From: Capniomyces stellatus
Lineage: Eukaryota > Kickxellomycota > Harpellomycetes > Harpellales > Legeriomycetaceae
NCBI GenBank assembly: GCA_001661515.1
Contig: LUVW01000001.1
Location: 452,582 to 516,581, forward strand
DNA length: 64,000 nt
Direction: 5' to 3'
The position numbers were made by a program, and so were the translations under genes. Below the pieces are notes generated by a model that ran no database searches, had not been told where the DNA came from, and saw nothing but the letters and a program-made list of their open reading frames with translations. Positions within the stretch are counted from its first letter, which is position 1. Every line of letters begins with the position of its first letter. Positions 44,228 to 54,102 of the stretch are shown one piece after another.

Positions 44228-47200
44228 TGTTGACTGATTTCGATAACAAAAGAAAGCAGAAGAAGAGGGTGGGGGGGAGATAAGATCAGTTTATAGCAAC
44301 TAATGATGTTTACAATGAATAGTAATGATAAAAGAAGTCCAAGGCCAATTGTAGAAGTGTGATCAAAGCCTTCGACTAAAAGTAAAGTACAGTTGTCTCT
44401 AATGTTCTAAATAGTTGTGATGATATTCACTTTGGAACGAAAAGCAGATTATGGCGTGTTGCTAGAATCAGGAATAAATATAGCAATTATGTTTGACAGT
44501 CAGAAAAACAATAATTAACGCAATCGAGTAAGATCGTCATTTACATCTCAGATTTGTTCTGGTAACCGCGTGTCGACTCAAGTCTAGCACATAATATTAT
44601 AGTGACTTTAATTAGATGTAAACAAAGTCTAATTTACTGGAATAAGCTGTGTTGTGTAACATAGCTGACTAGTCAATGTAAAAGCAGCAGTTATCTTGAT
44701 TTACAGTCAACGCTTTAATCAAATTAAAAATTAATTGGTTTTTAAGATGAGTTGGTGCAGAAAAATAGGGGTATTTTAGGTGTGAAGACTAGTAAGAAGA
44801 AAAATAAAAATATAGTGGTGCCAACGTTATCACAGTTTTGGCACAAAGTGATATTTTGGGTAAAAAGGCTGACACAGCTTACTATACTGCAGCACGGACT
44901 AATTGTAGTCAAAACGTAACAGAGTAGGTGTGTAAGTAATACAGTAGCAATATATATAAGGTGTATCAGCAATTGGTAAAAATGGTTCATGAAAGGATGA
45001 AAGGGTGAAAGGGTCAGTGAGAAGGTACAATGACAGTAAATAAAAAAACTACTGGTTAAACACGTATTTATAAATCAATACATTATTCTATTTTCTATAA
45101 AGATATTCATGTAAATATATATATATATAAGGGGGAATGGGTTGGAGGAGGAGGGGGGGTGGTTAGAACGCTTTACCAAGGTAATGAGTGTGAATAATGT
45201 GATAAAAAAAAAGCAATGATTTTCAATAATAATAAAAAAGTAAAGATAATGGTGGTGGCGAACAAAGAAAATAGCGATAAATAACGGGTATTAGTGACTT
45301 GTTGCGTCATAGCAAGTGTTGAGTGGACAAAAGAAGTAAGAGTAAAAAATAAATAAATAAAAAACCGGAGCTCAAATAGGCCAAGTAGATTAAGAAAACA
45401 AAGAGTGGCCGATGTACAGGATGTTTTTAAATGTTGTTTGTTTTGCTTGTTTAAATGAGTTGGAGTAAACAAGGATTTTCAAGACCAAACAGGTGCGACA
45501 AGATACAAGATTAAGGCTGGTAGAAAAAGACGAAAACGAATTACCTTGAATGTCCCAGGCCCAATTGGTAAAAATAAAGAGGAATATAAGTTGCAAAAAT
45601 GGGAATGTGTATTGGACACTATTAAAAAACTTTGCCAAAATAGGTAGAAAGAAAATCCAAATAAGCTAGAAAAGTAAATAAAAAAAAGCGGAAAAGACAA
45701 AAGGAGGGTATAATTATTTGGCGAATGGTATAAGCTGAGGTTGAGTCTTGGAGATGATTCAGAGCTAATGGATTTAAAGTGATTTAAATGAAAAAAACCC
45801 ATGGGTTTATGGGAAATGAAAAGAAAAAAGCCATGAAAAACAAATGAGTCAGACAAAAACCATATCCAAAATACAGGATATAAAAAAAGAAAGGTTATAG
45901 CATTGGCGGAAAACTGTGATGTTTGGACTAGAGAAATCCTACTTGGTTAGTTGAAATGTGATTAATTGGCAAAAAGGTGAAAAATGATAGGTACAGGAAT
46001 TTAAAGCGGAAAAATAAGGCAAAAGAATTTGATGAAAAAAAAAGGAAATCATAAATATTACGATGATAAAAAAAATAAATAAAGCAAAAGTCAATAGGAT
46101 TTAAGTCCGTGTCTGCTTGTGAGTGAGCGAAAACTTTATTAATCAAATAAAATAACGAAAAAAAAGGCGGTGAGTTTAAATATGATTCGAATTGATTATT
46201 TGACCATTGGAGCTTAGCAAGCCCTATTACTAATATATAATATAACATTGATTAATTTGTTTATTTTTTGCCATTATTTTCTATAAATATATTACTCGAA
46301 AAGCTAATTGACGTTGAAAAAGAAAGAAGGCAAAAAAAAAAAGTAAACCAAAACCGAGGTTTCTAAATCCAATAGCGAGTTAACAAAGCAAGTAAAGTTA
46401 GAAAAGATAAATAAAGGGATTGGGTTATTTTGAACGAGTGTATTATTTATGTTATTTTCCAGCAACTCCAAGAGTTATATTTATCTGGATGATGGTTAAG
46501 GCACTGGAAAAATGTGAAAAAAAGGAAAGAAAAAAAAAAAAGCGAGTAGTAATGGAATCATTGGGGAAGGTTTAGCTCGAAATGTAGTAGGGAGGCAAAA
46601 GAAGAGAAAAAAAATAGAAAGTATGGGAGTTTAAAGTAATACTCGAGTCTTGAAGTTTTATATCGTTGTTTAAACTGATTGATAACATTACTAGGAAATC
46701 TCTAATCTAGTATTTCTTTTTTATGTTAAATTCAAAATATTTCTAGTGTTTTTTTTTACAACTAATATATTGGCAAGTAGTTATATATTAATATACTATT
46801 AAAAAAACATCAAGAGGGAGGAGAAATACAAAGAAAGGAAAATAAGGCGAGATTGTGAAAGTGAAATAGTGTGAGAAAGAGACTGTTTTTTTTTTGTAAA
46901 CAAAAAACACAAACCATACTATAGTGTGCAACAGTTAAGCATATCATCATAGAAAGAGCATATTGATATTGCTTGTACATCAGTAGAACTAACAAGGTGT
47001 GTTGGAAAGAGCAAAGCAAAGAAAAAGCAAGAAGATAGAAGACAATTAAAGGTAAGATAGAGATAGAGGGATTGGGTATCCAAACCAACAGTGTTTGTAT
47101 TGGTGGGGGGGGGTTACTAAAGATAACATGTGAATAAGGGGAGGGAGGCGGAGGTTTTTAGATTGAATAGGAGGAGAGCCAACAACTTTTGTGTTGGACA

Positions 47201-47315
47201 GCATATTGTAAAGATATGCAGTGCTGCTTTATAATTTATTTCGATTTATTGTTGAAATAGTGCTAGTTGTTGGTGTTGTGTTTCCATGCATGTCAATCAA
47301 TGTAGCAATAAAATA

Positions 47316-47354
47316 AGAGAGAGAGAGAGAGAGTGTGTGTGTGTGTGTGTGTGT
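47316..47354. repeat. Compound (AG)9-(TG)n microsatellite upstream of chitin synthase
   Basis: Nine AG units pass directly into about ten TG units, roughly 230 bp before the chitin synthase ATG. Confidence 0.9.
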
Positions 47355-47583
47355 TTAATGGCAATGGGTATATAGAAAATAGGGGGGAGGTGGTGAAAAG
47401 AATAAATATTAAAATGTATTAATAAAAATGTGTATTTATAGGAATAGAGAGGTCAAATAGTGTTTGAAATTTATTGCATGGTTAAAGAGGATATAAAGTA
47501 ACAAGCAAAGAAAATACAAATAAACAAAGTAGAGCAAAGATAGAAAAAAAAGAAGAGGAAAAGAAAGAGAGGGAAAATCAAAA

Positions 47584-50500
47584 ATGAAGAGGCAAAGAAT
47601 GGATTTAAGTAAGGTGAAGGGGGCGGGAGCAATGACGGACGAGGATGTGGTCAAGTCAATAGTGGAGAGATACGACGCGGGGCCATCATGCATGCCGTAT
47701 ACACAGATAGGGGAACGTATGTTGATATCGATAAAGAATAACAGTAGATTGGAGGCATACAGCGAAAACAGCATGATGATGTATTTGCAGGATTATGCGA
47801 ACAAGAGGGTGGGGAAGGAGGTGCTTGAGGCAAGTATATTCAAGATGGTGGAGTCGGCGTATTTACACATGCGACAGACCGAGCTGAATCAGTCGATAAT
47901 ATTTACGGGGATGAGCGGGAGCGGAAAGACGGAGCAGAAAAGAATGGCGTTGGATATGATGACAAGGTTTAAAAACGAGAGGGGGGAGAGGGGAGAGGAG
48001 GGGGGGGAAGAGGAGGGAGAGGATGAAGAGGAATCGGCTGGAGAAAAGATTATGGCGGTAGAAACGGTTTTAGATGAGTTTATTAATGCAAAGGCGGGGG
48101 GTAATAGTAGTGCGAGTAGAGCGGGAGTTTACCAGGAGATCCAGTTTGACTTGGGCGGGAAAGTGGTGGGAAGTAGAATGAAGATGTATATGCTGGAGAC
48201 ATCGAGGGTAGTTGGAGGGGGAAGTGGAGGTGGAGGTGGGTCGGGGCGAGTGGAGGAGGACGCGGAGAACAAGAGAAATTTCAAAGTGTTTAGAACGCTG
48301 ATGAATGGGGCGGGGGAGAAGAGGAAAGATTATGGGATTGAGGAGGGGGAGTTGGATAGGGAGGAGAGCGAAGATGAGTTTGTGGAGCGGTACCGGGAGT
48401 TGGTGGGGGCGTTGAAGATGCTGGGGATAGGAAACAAGGTGATAGAGTCGGTGTTCAAGGTGCTGGGAGGGATAATGGGGCTGAGGAAGCTCAAGTTTAA
48501 GAAGAACGTGAATGTGAGGACTGAGGGGGAATGTTTGGCGGTAGGGCTGGACCAGTTTGGGGTAAAGAGCCTAGGAATAGATGACAGAAGTATGCAGGAG
48601 GCGCTGACGTACAAGACAAGAGAGATGGGGCGGCAGAGGGTGCAGGTGATGCTGAATGAGGAGCAGGCGGCTGAGCGGAGGGACAGCATGGCGAGGGAGC
48701 TGTACTTGAAGTTGGTAGAGTGGCTGGTTGACAGTGTGAACGAGAGCTTGGCGGTTGAGGAGAACATCAAGTGTACAATTATAGGAGTGCTGGACAACCC
48801 GGGGTACATGCTGGAGAACAAGAGTGGATTTGACAAGATGCGGTTCAACTATGTAAACGAGAGGCTGCTACACTTTATCAACCACCAGGTGTTTACGGTA
48901 GGCAACGAGGACTATGCGGCAGAGGGAATAACGGCAGTTCCGGTAGTGAAGTATGTGGACAGGACCGAGTGCCTGGACATATTTATGGGGCCGTCAACGG
49001 GGCTGTTCCCGGTGATGGACAGGCAGGTGCAGGTGATGACAAGAGGAAACAAGAAGGATATAACAGAGTTTAGAGAGACAAGTGTGGGCAAGGAGCAGAC
49101 TGTTGAGCTGTTTAAGGCGTTTACAGAGCCAATGGAGTCAAACGAGTACTTTATATCGGGGAAGGGTAAGGCTGGCAGCAAGGGGGCTGGGGAGTCGTTT
49201 GGGGTGGTGCATTACTGGGGCCAGGAGACCTACTATGTTGGGGACTTTGTGCTAATGAACAGCGAAACAGAGATGGATGATTTTAAGGGGATAATTCTGG
49301 GCGAAAAAGGGGGGTATGGCAGGGGAACGAAGAATGCGTTTTTGACGGGGCTGTTTAGCAAGAGCGGTTCTAGAGTCGGGGCAGAGACGGGCAAAAAGAC
49401 TAAGAGGACAAGCTGTGCAGTGACAAGGCTGCAAAAGTCAGTGACAGAGTTGATATCGACTTTGGACGACACGTTACCGTGGATAGTGGTGTGCATTCGG
49501 CCTAACGAGAAGCTGAACACAAACGTTTTGGACTACAAGTACGTAAAGTCGCAGGTAAGAAGCTACAGCCTGGGCGATGTGGTGAGGCGGAAGCGGGTGG
49601 AGTTTGCAGCAGCAATGGTGCACAAGGACTTTGTCAGCCGGTACAACGACCTGATTTCAGAAACATTGCCGAGCACAGCAATGACGAAGCCGGCAAAGGA
49701 GAAGATCAGCATTCTGAAAAGCGGGCTGAAGCTGATGGACTCGGACTTGTGTATTGGAAACACGAAGGTGTTTGTGAGTTTTAACTGTTGGAGGCAGCTG
49801 GACGAGTCGCTGATCAGTGGGTTTGGAAGCAACCAGGGTAGTCTGATTTATGGAAACGACGCGTTTGACGCAAACAACAATGAAGACAGGAACGAGAATG
49901 GGAATGAGGAGGAGGATCTGGATCTGGACGAGATTGATAGGCTGGAAAAGGCAAGGGAGTTTGGAGCAGACCAGTACAACAATGGAGGAAATGGCAACAA
50001 CAACCAAGACGAAAAGCAAGGGCAAAAGGCAGGAAAAAAGGAAAAGAAGAAAGAGGAGAAGAAGGAGAAGGAGAAGGAGAAGGTGTCGGGGGTGAGGAGA
50101 ATGTGGGTGTTTGTAACGTATTGTTTTACGTGGTGGATTCCGTCGTTTGTGCTGGGCGGGTGTTTTGGGGCAAAGAGCCATGCGCAGAGGATAGCTTGGC
50201 GGGAAAAGGTAACATTGTGTTCGTTGATATTCCTGAGTTGTTGTTTTGTGGTGTTTTGGATTGGGGGGCTGGGGCTGATAATCTGTCCTAAACAGGAGGT
50301 GTACTCAGTGCAGGAGCTGAGGGGCCATAATACGGCAACAGATGCGCTGGTGGCAATTCGCGGGGAAGTGTTTAATGTTGAGGGATTTGACCACAAGGGT
50401 ATTACGTTTAAGCAGCTGGTGGACAAGAACTACCTGGGCAACGACATATCGAATCTGTTCCCGCTACAGCTGTCTTTTGTGTGCCCGGGGCTGGACATAG

Positions 50501-53500
50501 ATCCAAGACTGTCGATGCAAGACAAGCCGGCAGCGTATTCGGATGTGTATTACCACGACCATCGGTGGTACAAGCACTCGAGCGACAGTACAGGGTACAA
50601 TTACTACCAGTACTACCTGATGCGGATCCTGAGGAGGGATTACAGTGCGGGGCGGCTGAGTGTAGACCCCAAAGACCTGCTGAAGGCGAGCCTGGGAACG
50701 GCAACAACGGCGCCAGACAAGTCCAAGTACCGGTCGATCATCAACGGCAAGGTGTTTGACTTGTCGAGCTACATCAACGCAGACGGCGCGCAGTACGTGA
50801 TTACGCCAGAGGGAATAACCAACGACACCAGTACTGTGTCCAACATGAAGTTTCTGAGCAACGAGGTGCGCGTGATGTTCCAGCTCTTCCCAGGCAAAGA
50901 CATCAGCGAGCAGTGGAACGCGTATGCCGCCCAGGAGCCAGAAAAGAGCCGTATCAACTACCAGTGCCTTCGATCAGTGTTTTACGCTGGTGAGGTTGAC
51001 CTGCGCGAGTCGGTGCGGTGCTACGTTGCCAACTACATGTTGCTGGCCGGATCGGTGTTTATAGTGCTGGTTATTCTGACCAAGTTCCTGGCAAGTTTGC
51101 AGTTTGGCAGCAGTAGGGAGCCTGAGCCACAGGACGTGTTTGTCATCTGCAATGTGCCTTGCTACACCGAGGGCGAAGAGTCTTTGCGGTTTACAATTGA
51201 CAGTTTGGCAAGGTTCAAGTACGACGATAAGCGGAAGCTTTTGTTTATTGTGTGCGACGGTATGGTTATGGGCTCAGGAAACGAAAAGCCAACGCCGCGT
51301 ATTGTGCTTGATATTGTTGGTGTTGATCCTGACGAGGAATCAGAGTCGCTGAGCTATGTGGCTCTTGGTGAAGGAACCAAGCAGCACAACATGGCCAAGG
51401 TGTACTCGGGGCTGTACGAAGTTGCAGGCCACGTTGTTCCGTACCTCATCATCGTCAAGTGCGGAACTCCTGTTGAAAAGTCGCGTCCTGGAAACAGAGG
51501 CAAGAGAGACTCGCAGATCATGTTGATGCGCTTCTTCAACAAAGTCCACTTCAACTCGCCAATGACCCCACTTGAGCTTGAAATGTTCCACCAGATCAAA
51601 AACGTTATTGGCGTCAACCCAAGCTTCTACGAGGTTGTCCTCTTTGTTGACGCTGACACTTACGTCTACCCAGATTCGCTCAACAGACTGCTAAGCGCTA
51701 TGCAGCACGACAGCAAAATCATGGGTATCTGTGGCGAAACTCGGCTTGCAAATGCAAAGGAAAGCTGGATCACCATGATGCAGGTCTACGAGTACTACAT
51801 TGCCCATTACCTGTCCAAGTCCTTTGAGTCGCTCTTTGGAACTGTTACTTGTCTGCCTGGGTGTTTCTGCATGTACCGCCTGCGCGCCCCTGACGGCCGT
51901 CCTCTGCTGATCAGCGACGTTGTTATTTCCGAGTACTCTACAAATAAGGCCGACACGCTACATCTCAAAAATCTGCTCTTCTTGGGTGAGGATCGCTACC
52001 TCACCACCATCATGCTCAAACACTTTAGTTACTTTAAAAACAAGTTTGTGTCCGAGGCCAAGTGCGACACCAACGCTCCTAACAGCTGGCGCGTCTTGCT
52101 GTCCCAGCGCCGTAGGTGGATCAATTCCACCGTCCATAACCTCTTTGAACTCGTATTTTTGCCAAACATGTGCGGGTTCTGCTGCTTCTCTATGCGTTTT
52201 GTCGTCTTTATCGACCTCATCTCTACCATCATCATGCCCGCAACCATTGCTTACCTCGCCATTCTCATTTACCAACTAACCAACCCCGCTTACAACGCCA
52301 GTTACATCTCCCTCTACTTGCTCATTGCCATCTACGCCATGCAGGCCCTCGTCTTTATTCTCCGCAAGCAGTGGCAGCACATTGGTTGGATGATCATCTA
52401 CATTCTCGCCATCCCACTCTTTAGTTTTGCCATTCCTGTCTATTCCTTCTGGCACTTTGACGACTTTTCCTGGGGTAGCACCAGAGTCATCTCTGGCGAA
52501 TCTTCCAAGTACGATGCTCATGCCGCAAACGACGACCAGTTTGACTTTGACCCCTCCAGTATCCCCATGAGCAAGTGGTCCGACTACGAGAAACAGCTCA
52601 TGTGGGAAATCGCTTCCACCAGCATCCAAAACAACAACATCGATATGAGCGATACCAACTCCGTGTCCCAGTTTGGCCCTACCGGCTCTGGCTCCGCAAT
52701 CATTCCTCGGAGCGGCTCTGCTATTGGAAACATCCCCAGATCAATGTCAAGAATGCATGTTCACCCAACAAGCAGCTTCATTGTTTCAAACCCCAACGCT
52801 CTAAACTCAACTAACTCTATCAACGACTTTAACCAGTTCCAAAACCAGAACCAGAACCAGAACCAGAACTTTAGTTCCAGTCCCAACATTGACTCCATGT
52901 ACTACAACAACCAGCCCAACTATAGTCCCAGCCAATCAAGACTCTCAATGCACAACTCCCAAAACAGAAAGTCCTACGCAAACTTCCCAAACTACTCTGA
53001 CCTCAGCAACACTAACGCCCCAATCGTCGACCAGTTTGGCAACCTCCAGTACCCACAACAACAACCCAATCTAGCGTCCAACTCTAACAGAAACTCTCTT
53101 GCAAACTCTGACGCCCTCATGTACAACCAAGGCATTAACGCCAGGAGCTTGTCCCCCCAGATCCCTTCCCATATGATCCACCCCCAATCCATCAACTTTA
53201 ACCAAGCCCAACTCCAACAACATCAACAACAACTACTACTAATACAACAACAACAGCAACAACAATTACTTTTACAACAACAACAACAACAACAACAGCA
53301 GCAGCAAGGCTCCTTGAACACGAGACAGTCCAACATGTACAACTACAACAATGTCTCTGCCATTGTCCAGGCCCCACTATCAAACGAGGCCGCTTTTGTT
53401 GCTGACCTGTCAAGCTACATGCCCGACCAACAATCTCAACTCTCACAGCCCCAATCCCACCAACCAACTTCCTACCAAATGCCCCATCCTCAACCAGTCA

Positions 53501-53754
53501 GCGACAACAACGATCTTGTTGGTGGTGGTGCCAACGATGATGGCTCCAACTGGCCAAGTGGCGTCACTAATGCCCAGATCTTCAGCACCGTCAAACAAGT
53601 TCTCATGAACTGCGATTTGATGACTGTTTCTAAAAAGGACGTCCGTATCCAGTCTGCTAGCTTGCTCGGTCTTTCTAGCAGCGAGTTGAAGAGCAGACGC
53701 GAAGTGTTTAACCAAGCCATCATCGATGAACTACAGAACAAACTCAACGACTAA
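47584..53754 (+). CDS. Chitin synthase with N-terminal myosin motor-like domain (class V/VII type)
   Basis: Single exon, 2056 residues. Polymerises UDP-GlcNAc into chitin at growing tips. Order: myosin motor-like domain ~1-750 with P-loop GMSGSGKTE (~108), switch-I-like NSSASR and a reduced switch II LDNPGY; Lys/Glu-rich linker; two TM segments (~840-900); a cytochrome-b5-like region (ATDALVAIRGEVFNVEGF, ~915); another b5-like/CS region; TM near LLAGSVFIVLVIL; the chitin synthase catalytic domain from ~1180 with VLFVDADTYVYPDSL, EDRYLTT (~1468) and QRRRW (~1506); clustered C-terminal TMs; a Ser/Asn/Gln-rich segment ~1700-1960; and a final DEK_C domain (WPSGVTNAQIFSTVKQVL ... LGLSSSELKSRREVFNQAI). 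Catalytic motifs are complete. Oddities are an acidic insertion after the P-loop (~130-155) and a Gly-rich GGGSGGGGGSG run (~215). Class V versus VII would need a phylogeny; a retained P-loop favours V. Confidence 0.96.
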   Translation: MKRQRMDLSKVKGAGAMTDEDVVKSIVERYDAGPSCMPYTQIGERMLISIKNNSRLEAYSENSMMMYLQDYANKRVGKEVLEASIFKMVESAYLHMRQTELNQSIIFTGMSGSGKTEQKRMALDMMTRFKNERGERGEEGGEEEGEDEEESAGEKIMAVETVLDEFINAKAGGNSSASRAGVYQEIQFDLGGKVVGSRMKMYMLETSRVVGGGSGGGGGSGRVEEDAENKRNFKVFRTLMNGAGEKRKDYGIEEGELDREESEDEFVERYRELVGALKMLGIGNKVIESVFKVLGGIMGLRKLKFKKNVNVRTEGECLAVGLDQFGVKSLGIDDRSMQEALTYKTREMGRQRVQVMLNEEQAAERRDSMARELYLKLVEWLVDSVNESLAVEENIKCTIIGVLDNPGYMLENKSGFDKMRFNYVNERLLHFINHQVFTVGNEDYAAEGITAVPVVKYVDRTECLDIFMGPSTGLFPVMDRQVQVMTRGNKKDITEFRETSVGKEQTVELFKAFTEPMESNEYFISGKGKAGSKGAGESFGVVHYWGQETYYVGDFVLMNSETEMDDFKGIILGEKGGYGRGTKNAFLTGLFSKSGSRVGAETGKKTKRTSCAVTRLQKSVTELISTLDDTLPWIVVCIRPNEKLNTNVLDYKYVKSQVRSYSLGDVVRRKRVEFAAAMVHKDFVSRYNDLISETLPSTAMTKPAKEKISILKSGLKLMDSDLCIGNTKVFVSFNCWRQLDESLISGFGSNQGSLIYGNDAFDANNNEDRNENGNEEEDLDLDEIDRLEKAREFGADQYNNGGNGNNNQDEKQGQKAGKKEKKKEEKKEKEKEKVSGVRRMWVFVTYCFTWWIPSFVLGGCFGAKSHAQRIAWREKVTLCSLIFLSCCFVVFWIGGLGLIICPKQEVYSVQELRGHNTATDALVAIRGEVFNVEGFDHKGITFKQLVDKNYLGNDISNLFPLQLSFVCPGLDIDPRLSMQDKPAAYSDVYYHDHRWYKHSSDSTGYNYYQYYLMRILRRDYSAGRLSVDPKDLLKASLGTATTAPDKSKYRSIINGKVFDLSSYINADGAQYVITPEGITNDTSTVSNMKFLSNEVRVMFQLFPGKDISEQWNAYAAQEPEKSRINYQCLRSVFYAGEVDLRESVRCYVANYMLLAGSVFIVLVILTKFLASLQFGSSREPEPQDVFVICNVPCYTEGEESLRFTIDSLARFKYDDKRKLLFIVCDGMVMGSGNEKPTPRIVLDIVGVDPDEESESLSYVALGEGTKQHNMAKVYSGLYEVAGHVVPYLIIVKCGTPVEKSRPGNRGKRDSQIMLMRFFNKVHFNSPMTPLELEMFHQIKNVIGVNPSFYEVVLFVDADTYVYPDSLNRLLSAMQHDSKIMGICGETRLANAKESWITMMQVYEYYIAHYLSKSFESLFGTVTCLPGCFCMYRLRAPDGRPLLISDVVISEYSTNKADTLHLKNLLFLGEDRYLTTIMLKHFSYFKNKFVSEAKCDTNAPNSWRVLLSQRRRWINSTVHNLFELVFLPNMCGFCCFSMRFVVFIDLISTIIMPATIAYLAILIYQLTNPAYNASYISLYLLIAIYAMQALVFILRKQWQHIGWMIIYILAIPLFSFAIPVYSFWHFDDFSWGSTRVISGESSKYDAHAANDDQFDFDPSSIPMSKWSDYEKQLMWEIASTSIQNNNIDMSDTNSVSQFGPTGSGSAIIPRSGSAIGNIPRSMSRMHVHPTSSFIVSNPNALNSTNSINDFNQFQNQNQNQNQNFSSSPNIDSMYYNNQPNYSPSQSRLSMHNSQNRKSYANFPNYSDLSNTNAPIVDQFGNLQYPQQQPNLASNSNRNSLANSDALMYNQGINARSLSPQIPSHMIHPQSINFNQAQLQQHQQQLLLIQQQQQQQLLLQQQQQQQQQQQGSLNTRQSNMYNYNNVSAIVQAPLSNEAAFVADLSSYMPDQQSQLSQPQSHQPTSYQMPHPQPVSDNNDLVGGGANDDGSNWPSGVTNAQIFSTVKQVLMNCDLMTVSKKDVRIQSASLLGLSSSELKSRREVFNQAIIDELQNKLND
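53215..53308 (+). repeat. CAA/CAG repeat encoding poly-glutamine in the chitin synthase
   Basis: In-frame run of CAA and CAG codons, broken by CTA/TTA leucine codons, encoding two long Gln blocks. A shorter Asn-Gln dipeptide repeat lies at about 52842-52867. Confidence 0.9.
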
Positions 53755-54102
53755 TTGTCATTTGTCCTCCCCCCTATTTCTTTTAGTACTTTTTTTTTTC
53801 TTTCTTTCTTTTCATCTCTTAATTATACATTCGAGCTTCTTGTTTTGCTATATTCTCTAATTTTAAGTTTAGGTTTAGGTTTTTTTTTCTGGAGTTTTTT
53901 TTTTTTTACATCTCTTCATTTATTTATTTATTATTTACTATTATTTATTTATTTATTTATTTTACAATTTCACTTAAAAATAAACTGATTAATACCAATA
54001 ATTACATGCAACTTGACAGTATATATATATATATAAATATAAAACTACTATGAGATATATAAAATTAAATGAGAAATATATGAAAAAACGCCCACGCCAG
54101 TT
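53755..54102. other. Convergent intergenic region chitin synthase / GDSL-like gene
   Basis: About 350 bp; T-rich with (ATTT)n tracts near 53920-53960 and a short (TA)n run near 54021. Only 3' flanks. Confidence 0.5.

Larger units (their letters stand above)
42955..47583. other. Long intergenic region between divergent P450 and chitin synthase
   Basis: About 4.6 kb. 42987-43286 has a 99-codon hydrophobic open frame on the minus strand without a recognised motif. 43290-44700 is ordinary AT-rich DNA with a 15-bp tandem repeat. From about 44750 to 47583 the plus strand is strongly purine-rich (AAAGAAAGA, GGAGGAGG, GGGGGG runs), which creates spurious Phe/Ser/Leu-rich open frames on the minus strand. 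This stretch is probably promoter plus a long 5' leader of the chitin synthase transcript. It contains a GA/GT compound microsatellite. Confidence 0.5.

Noticed and set aside
44742..47088. Series of Phe/Leu/Ser-rich minus-strand open frames
   Set aside because: They arise because the plus strand is purine-rich; no conserved motif and no consistent start or splice context.
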